Assembly: GCA_030696455.1 (NCBI GenBank) | Contig: JAUYSH010000043.1 | Location: 1-64,000 of the forward strand | Source: Elusimicrobiota bacterium | GTDB lineage: Bacteria; Elusimicrobiota; Elusimicrobia; UBA1565; UBA9628 | Direction of reading: 5' to 3' | Length of the DNA: 64,000 nucleotides | In this document: in pieces, positions 59,492 through 64,000 of the stretch | How positions within the stretch are numbered: position 1 is the first letter of the stretch | Layout of the letters: the number at the start of each line of letters is the position of its first letter | The notes under the pieces: model-generated | The model's input: only the letters and a program-made list of their open reading frames with translations | Database searches by the model: none | What the model was told of the DNA's origin: nothing | Program-made: the position numbers and the translations under genes

Positions 59492-60645
59492 GGCGCGTCC
59501 TCACGGGGAAGATGGGCGAAGGCGCCGAGCGCGATGGACAGCGAGACGAGCACCGTGCCGCAGATGACCGACAGCGCGCCGAGCAGGACCCAGGCCCAGT
59601 GGCGGGTGATGTGGCCGGTCGTCGCGTACTCGACGACGGTGGGCCAGTTCACCGCGATGGCGGCCAGCCACAGGGTCGCGCCGGCGAGGGCGGCCGTCTC
59701 GCGGATAGCGGGGCGGTCCACCCATGACACGGGGCGGCCCAGGGCGGCGTTGGAGGCTTTCTGCGCGAGCACGCCGATCGCCGCGAAGATGGCCCCGCAC
59801 ACCGACAAGGTCAGCACGGTGAGCAGGCGATAGATCATCCACTCCGAAATGCCGTCTCCCCCGAGATAGGCGCGCGCGGGGAGCAGGGCGAGGCCGGCGG
59901 CGGCGACGAGGAAGAGGGCCGCGAGCGGCCCGAACACGCGCAGCGGGAAGTAGGCGAAGACGGTCCCCAGGATCACGCGCAGAAAGCGCACGCCGTCGCG
60001 GACCACGGAGAGCTTGGACTGGCCGACGCGCTCCGCGTAGGAGATCGGCCGCTCGACGAAGACGCCGCCCATGCAGGCGACCCGGGCCGTCATCGCGGGC
60101 GTGAAGTGCAGGCCGGTCGGCAGCGGAGCCAGGCGCGGCAGAAGGGAGCGCTTGAACACGCGCATGCCGCTGGCGGTGTCCGTCAGGCTGACCCCGGTCA
60201 GCGCGCGGATCAGCAGCGCGTAGAGCCGGTTGCCGATGGTGCGCACGAAGGGCATCCGCGAACCGGCGTGCAGGCGCGCGCCCACGGCCATGTCGGCCTT
60301 CGCCTCGCGCAGCGCCAGGATGAGGCCCCTGAATTCGAGGGGGTCGCAGGTGCCGTCGGCGTCGAGGAAGGAGAGCAGGTCCCCCGAGGAGGCGCGAAAG
60401 CCGGTCATCAGCGCCGCGCCGTAGCCCTTGTTCTTCTCGTGCGCGACGACCTTGGCCTCGGTCCAGCGGCGGGCCTTCTCGAGGGTTTTGTCGCGGGAGC
60501 CGTCGTCGACAAGTATCACTTCCACGCCGGAAAGACCCGCGTCCTTGATCAAGGCGGCCCGGGCGTCAAGGCAGCTCTTAAGGATGGCGTCGACCGAATC
60601 TTCCTCGTTGTAAGCCGGGATGATGATCGAAAGTTTCTCGTTCAT
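59488..60645 (-). CDS. GT2-family glycosyltransferase with C-terminal membrane helices
   Basis: A 385-residue protein. Residues 1-230 are a GT-A domain (LSIIIPAYNEEDSVDAILKS, EVILVDDGSRDKTLEKARRW, LLSFLDADGTCDPLEFRGLI). The rest has four or more membrane helices (LAALFLVAAAGLALLPARAY and others), as in DPM1-like or undecaprenyl-phosphate sugar transferases. It likely loads a sugar on a polyprenyl carrier. Coupled by ATGA overlaps at both ends. Confidence 0.85.
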   Translation of the reverse strand: MNEKLSIIIPAYNEEDSVDAILKSCLDARAALIKDAGLSGVEVILVDDGSRDKTLEKARRWTEAKVVAHEKNKGYGAALMTGFRASSGDLLSFLDADGTCDPLEFRGLILALREAKADMAVGARLHAGSRMPFVRTIGNRLYALLIRALTGVSLTDTASGMRVFKRSLLPRLAPLPTGLHFTPAMTARVACMGGVFVERPISYAERVGQSKLSVVRDGVRFLRVILGTVFAYFPLRVFGPLAALFLVAAAGLALLPARAYLGGDGISEWMIYRLLTVLTLSVCGAIFAAIGVLAQKASNAALGRPVSWVDRPAIRETAALAGATLWLAAIAVNWPTVVEYATTGHITRHWAWVLLGALSVICGTVLVSLSIALGAFAHLPREDAP

Positions 60646-61337
60646 GGCTTGGTTCCCACGGCCAGCAGCGAAAGGCCGACGGGCGGGCCGACGAGGTTCT
60701 CAAGCCAGAACAGCAGCGGCGCGACCTTGTTGAACAGGCCCATCTGGCCGGCGGGCAGGTCCTTGCGGCGCAGGATCGTGCCGTTCAAGAACCAGCCGGC
60801 GATGCCGAAAAGATTGAAGGTGGATTCGTGGACGACGACGAAGCCCGCCGTCTTGAGCTTCTCATTGAGCTCGGAGCGCTCGTAACGGCGGAAATGGCCG
60901 TCATGGGAGTCGAGCGGATTGAACAGCCACCGGTGCGCCGGCACGACAAGAACGAGCTTTCCCCCGGGCTTGAGAAGGCCGAGGAAGCGCGACAAGGTTC
61001 CCCGATCGTTTTCTATGTGCTCGAGCACGTTCATGCACACGATGGTATCAAAGGCCCGGCCGCGCAGGGAAACGGGCGCCTCGGGGGCGCCGATGTCGGC
61101 GACGAGGTATTCGAGGCCGGGGCGCGCGCCCAGGCGGCGGCGCGCCTCCTCGAGGAACTCGGGCACGATCTCCACGCCGAAGACCTTCCCCCGGGTCAGG
61201 AGCTTCTGGGTGAAGATGCCGATGCCCATGCCGACCTCGAGTATGTCCGCGCCGATGAAGGCCTGAACGCGGTTCCAGACCTCGTCGTTGAAACGGTCGG
61301 CGGCGGAGAGCGTCTCGAGACGGATCAAGGTCGTCAT
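60642..61337 (-). CDS. Class I SAM-dependent methyltransferase
   Basis: A 231-residue methyltransferase with motif I ILEVGMGIGIFTQKLL, LEYLVADIGAPEA, VCMNVLEHIENDRGTL and KPGGKLVLVVPAHRWLFN. It probably methylates a sugar or lipid intermediate of the surface glycan. The ATG at 61337 gives the ATGA overlap with the preceding glycosyltransferase, matching the rest of the operon; a start at 61346 is also open. Hydrophobic C-terminal stretch near VAPLLFWLENLVGPPVGLSL. Confidence 0.85.
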   Translation of the reverse strand: MTTLIRLETLSAADRFNDEVWNRVQAFIGADILEVGMGIGIFTQKLLTRGKVFGVEIVPEFLEEARRRLGARPGLEYLVADIGAPEAPVSLRGRAFDTIVCMNVLEHIENDRGTLSRFLGLLKPGGKLVLVVPAHRWLFNPLDSHDGHFRRYERSELNEKLKTAGFVVVHESTFNLFGIAGWFLNGTILRRKDLPAGQMGLFNKVAPLLFWLENLVGPPVGLSLLAVGTKP

Positions 61338-62029
61338 GAGCGCCACCCGCGCAGCTTGAGCAGCATGCGCACGTACGCCGGCGCCAGGCGCAGGGCCGAG
61401 GCCTTCGAGGCGCCGTCCAGGCGGGGCTCGTAGCGGAACGGGATCTCGAGGACCTTCCCCCCGCGCGACAGAATGCCGACGAGCAGCTCCTGCTGGATCG
61501 TGAAATCATTCGCCGTCGCGGCGGCGCACGCGGCGCGCGCCGGCTCGCCGCGATAGAGGCGAAAGCCCCCGGAGGAGTCCCGCGCGGGCAGGTCCAGCAC
61601 GAGGCGCGCGACCACGTTGAGCGAACGGCTCAGGATCTGGCGCAGAGGCCCCATCACGGCCGAGCCGCCGGGAATGTAGCGCGAGGCGATGACGAGGTCC
61701 CAGCCCCCGCGGCTGGCCCACATGTCCGCGAGGATCTCGGGGGGATGCGAGCCGTCGGCGTCGATGACCGCGACCCACGGGGAGTTCGTCGCGAGCAGGC
61801 CCTCGCGCAGGGCGCCGCCGAGGCCCTTGCCCGTCTGCGTCAGCACCCGCGCGCCGCCGGCCGCGGCGACGGCCACGGTCTCGTCGGTCGAGCGGCCGTC
61901 CACGACGAGCACCTCGCCGCGCAAGGCGAGACGCTTGAACGTTTCCTTCAAGCGCGGCAGGACCAGGCGCAGGGCGCCCTCCTCGTTGAGCGTCGGAACG
62001 ACCACGGTCAGGTCGAAGGCCTCGCTCAT
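61334..62029 (-). CDS. GT2-family glycosyltransferase (polyprenyl-phosphate type)
   Basis: A 231-residue GT-A protein: LTVVVPTLNEEGALRLVLPR, VLVVDGRSTDETVAVAAAGG, VAVIDADGSHPPEILADMWA (DxD) and RLYRGEPARAACAA. Matches dolichol-phosphate-mannose-synthase-like enzymes without membrane tail. Start at 62029 is the ATG that overlaps the stop of the upstream gene; a longer upstream frame is not protein-like. Coupled to the methyltransferase gene. Confidence 0.85.
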   Translation of the reverse strand: MSEAFDLTVVVPTLNEEGALRLVLPRLKETFKRLALRGEVLVVDGRSTDETVAVAAAGGARVLTQTGKGLGGALREGLLATNSPWVAVIDADGSHPPEILADMWASRGGWDLVIASRYIPGGSAVMGPLRQILSRSLNVVARLVLDLPARDSSGGFRLYRGEPARAACAAATANDFTIQQELLVGILSRGGKVLEIPFRYEPRLDGASKASALRLAPAYVRMLLKLRGWRS

Positions 62030-62979
62030 GGCCGGGAGTACGCGTCGTACAGCGCGAGGTAGAGGGTCGGCGACAGGACGGCCAGGGCCGTCGTCGCGGC
62101 GCGAAAGCGCGCGTGACGGGTCTTGGGCAAAGACCGCAGGCCCTCGCGCCAGGCGCGCGCCGCCTCGAGCGGCCGGGCGCGCAAGGCCTCGAGCAGGACG
62201 CGGCGGCGCCACAGCTCGAGGCGCTCCGCCTCGAGCGCCTGCGCCGAGCGCTCCCGTCCCGCCGCGGCGAGCCAGCGGTCGCGGTGGGCGCCGTAATTGG
62301 CCCGGTCGACGAAGTCGCGCTCGATCTTGGCCGGATCCTCGAGCCCGCCCGCGCACCAGTTCGCGCCGTGCATGCGGTGCAGTCCCAGGACCGATGGGAT
62401 GTTGGCGAGCTCGCCGAAGAACAGGGCGTGGGCGGTCAGGAAGTCGTCGAGGTAGTAGAACAGGTCCTTGGGGATGGGCAAGAGCTTTTGAAGCGTCTCG
62501 CGCCGGAACGCCAGGCCCGAGGTCGCGGTGAACTCGGTGCGGCCCTCGATGTAGTCCTCGAGAACGTAGCGGGCGGGCCAGGCGGGGAAGCGGCGGGGAA
62601 GCGGGGAGAGCTTGGCGTCGGTGTCGTGCAAATAATGTTGGACGGCGACGACTTTCGGGTCCTTGAACGCCGAGACCACGGCCTGGAGCTTTCCGGGCAG
62701 AAAAACGTCATCCGAATCGAGAAGGCAGACGATGTCCCCCGTGGCAGCGGCGAGGCCATTATTGAAGGCGGAGGCTTGTCCCTGCCGCGCCTGAAGCAAC
62801 GACTTCACGCGCGGGGCGTATGAAGAAAGAATCTCTCGGGATTCATCGGTCGAGCCGTCGTCAACGACGACGATTTCAACGGCAACGTCGTCGAGGACTT
62901 GCGCGAGGACCGAGTCGAGGGTCTCTTTGAGAAAGCGGCCGTAGTTGTGATTATCGATAACGACCGAAACCTTGATCAT
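62026..62979 (-). CDS. GT2-family glycosyltransferase
   Basis: A 317-residue GT-A protein: KVSVVIDNHNYGRFLKETLD, VEIVVVDDGSTDESREILSS, IVCLLDSDDVFLPGKLQAVV (DxD) followed by a helical C-terminal part. It transfers a sugar to a growing glycan. ATG lies one base after the PLP enzyme stop; its own stop overlaps the next gene as ATGA. Confidence 0.85.
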   Translation of the reverse strand: MIKVSVVIDNHNYGRFLKETLDSVLAQVLDDVAVEIVVVDDGSTDESREILSSYAPRVKSLLQARQGQASAFNNGLAAATGDIVCLLDSDDVFLPGKLQAVVSAFKDPKVVAVQHYLHDTDAKLSPLPRRFPAWPARYVLEDYIEGRTEFTATSGLAFRRETLQKLLPIPKDLFYYLDDFLTAHALFFGELANIPSVLGLHRMHGANWCAGGLEDPAKIERDFVDRANYGAHRDRWLAAAGRERSAQALEAERLELWRRRVLLEALRARPLEAARAWREGLRSLPKTRHARFRAATTALAVLSPTLYLALYDAYSRP

Positions 62980-62980
62980 C

Positions 62981-64000
62981 TTAGCGCGACCGGAAATACG
63001 CGCGGAACTGCTCGACCACGTAATCGGCGTCGTTCGCGGTCATATATTGGTGGCAGCCGATATAAAAACCGGACCGGTTGAGGGCCTTGGCGACCGGGTA
63101 TTTCGCCTCGATGTCGCCGAAAAGTTTCTTGTACACCGGCTGATTCAACAACGGCAACATGTCTCTTGTCTCAACCCCCCGATCCTCCAGGAAGTTCACG
63201 AGCGGCGCCTTGTCCTCGTTCTTGAGCACGAGGCCGTAGAGCATGAAGGTGTGGTCGCGGTCCGGGGGGCTGAACGGCAGCTGGAGGCGGTCCTCGAACT
63301 CCTTGAGCCCGGCGCTCAGGCGCGCGGCCATGCCGGTGCGCGCGGCGACGATGGCGTCCTTCTCCTCGAGCTGGGCCAGGCCCAGGGCCGCCTCGAGCTC
63401 GGTGGCGCGGTAGCTGTGACCCACGGAAACGAATTGGAATCGTTTCGAGACGATCTCATGGAGCTTCTTGCCCGTCGCGTCCTTGTCGTCGTCGATGGAG
63501 AGGTAGATCGAGTCCCGCCCGTGGTTCATCAGGGATCTCAGCCGGACCGCGAGGTCGGGATCGCTCGTCGTCGCCAGGCCGCCGACGCCGGTGACGATGT
63601 AGTGTGCGATGTAGGTCGAGAAGCAGCCGATGTCGCCGAGCGAACCCACCTTGCGGCCCTTATACTTGGCGAACATGGTTTCGGCGGAGTCCTCGATGAT
63701 GGACAGGCCGCGCTTGCGCGCGATCGCCGAGATCGGGGTCATGTCGGCGGGCAGGCCGAGCAGGTGGACCGGGATCACGGCGCGCGTCTTCGGGCCGATC
63801 GCGGCCTCGAGCTTGGCGGGGTCGAGCGTGTAGGTGCGCGGGTCAACGTCGGCGAACACCGGGACCATGCGGTTGTGCAGGACGATGTTCGAGGTCGCGA
63901 TGAAGGTCACCGACGGGACGACCACCTCGTCGCCGTCGGCCCAGCCGTGCTTCTCCTTGAGGGCCTGAAGCGCGATCTGCAAAGCGCTCGTGCCCGAGTT
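62981..64000 (-). CDS. PLP-dependent sugar 3-dehydratase-like (ColD/E1-type), partial at window end
   Basis: The first 340 residues seen belong to the DegT/DnrJ/EryC1/StrS fold; the N-terminus lies beyond 64000. NSGTSALQIALQAL, DEVVVPSVTFIATSNIVL, IEDSAETMFAKYKGRKVGSL are family blocks. At the position of the PLP-binding Lys the protein has His (GCFSTYIAHYIVTGVGG; aminotransferases have Lys). His at this place defines the dehydratases ColD (GDP-4-keto-6-deoxymannose 3-dehydratase) and E1/RfbH. So it probably removes the 3-hydroxyl to give a 3,6-dideoxy sugar rather than transaminating. First seen gene of the minus-strand glycan operon. Confidence 0.82.
   Translation of the reverse strand, partial: NSGTSALQIALQALKEKHGWADGDEVVVPSVTFIATSNIVLHNRMVPVFADVDPRTYTLDPAKLEAAIGPKTRAVIPVHLLGLPADMTPISAIARKRGLSIIEDSAETMFAKYKGRKVGSLGDIGCFSTYIAHYIVTGVGGLATTSDPDLAVRLRSLMNHGRDSIYLSIDDDKDATGKKLHEIVSKRFQFVSVGHSYRATELEAALGLAQLEEKDAIVAARTGMAARLSAGLKEFEDRLQLPFSPPDRDHTFMLYGLVLKNEDKAPLVNFLEDRGVETRDMLPLLNQPVYKKLFGDIEAKYPVAKALNRSGFYIGCHQYMTANDADYVVEQFRAYFRSR

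Overview
The window is a piece of a GC-rich chromosome from a Gram-negative bacterium, read as metagenome-like sequence. Evidence for a diderm envelope is a TolC-type outer-membrane channel, a beta-barrel protein ending in Phe, an O-antigen ligase/polymerase and a heptose-bisphosphatase-like enzyme. Gene order (TldD next to PrcB, two patatin-type lipases, a PPi-type phosphofructokinase, many secreted proteins of unknown function) fits a poorly cultured phylum such as Elusimicrobiota, but nothing here fixes the taxon.

Positions 1-21,000 are an accessory, defence-rich region. In order it holds: remnants of a DUF2075-type nuclease/helicase gene; a HigBA toxin-antitoxin pair with a 22-bp palindromic operator; an IS110-family insertion sequence; a NERD-nuclease/UvrD-type helicase with a membrane-anchored DUF2726 protein; a single integron-type gene cassette (a HEPN-motif protein bounded by two attC-like sites); a complete type I restriction-modification operon (hsdM-hsdS-hsdR); an AT-richer cluster of a Dcm methyltransferase, a GHKL/MORC-like ATPase, an unrecognised Rossmann-like protein and a divergent vsr; tRNA-Ser(UGA); and McrBC.

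Positions 21,000-27,700 are transitional. They hold an M2-family metallopeptidase, an array of palindromes built around a CAAATTG core beside a decayed ORF6N gene that carries a fifth copy, a BrnTA pair, a run of six small low-complexity charged proteins, a HEAT-repeat protein and a RHH/PIN toxin-antitoxin pair.

Positions 27,700-54,960 look like core chromosome, mostly on the + strand and packed with ATGA or GTGA stop/start overlaps. They include a YdjM-like membrane protein, a GAF/PAS histidine kinase, TldD, PrcB, secreted proteins, a cNMP-patatin and Nudix pair, DnaE, a response regulator, PPi-type Pfk, TolC, a second patatin, a TPR protein, DapF, DapA, a POT peptide transporter, a GNAT protein, a polysaccharide deacetylase, a HAD phosphatase, a glutathione peroxidase and a glycosyltransferase. 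Two long perfect inverted repeats starting GGTGYCAGGC lie between genes here.

Positions 55,180-64,000 are a minus-strand surface-polysaccharide operon. It contains a PLP enzyme whose catalytic Lys is replaced by His (as in ColD and E1 3-dehydratases), glycosyltransferases, a methyltransferase, a GDP-fucose-synthase-like SDR and an O-antigen ligase/polymerase with a TPR tail. Together they suggest a 3,6-dideoxyhexose-containing glycan.

The most unusual signals are the co-varying CAAATTG palindromes tied to an ORF6N relic, the lone attC-bounded HEPN cassette, the Dcm/GHKL/Rossmann/Vsr cluster, and a 53-bp stem-loop repeat found inside two protein-coding genes with a compensatory base-pair change.
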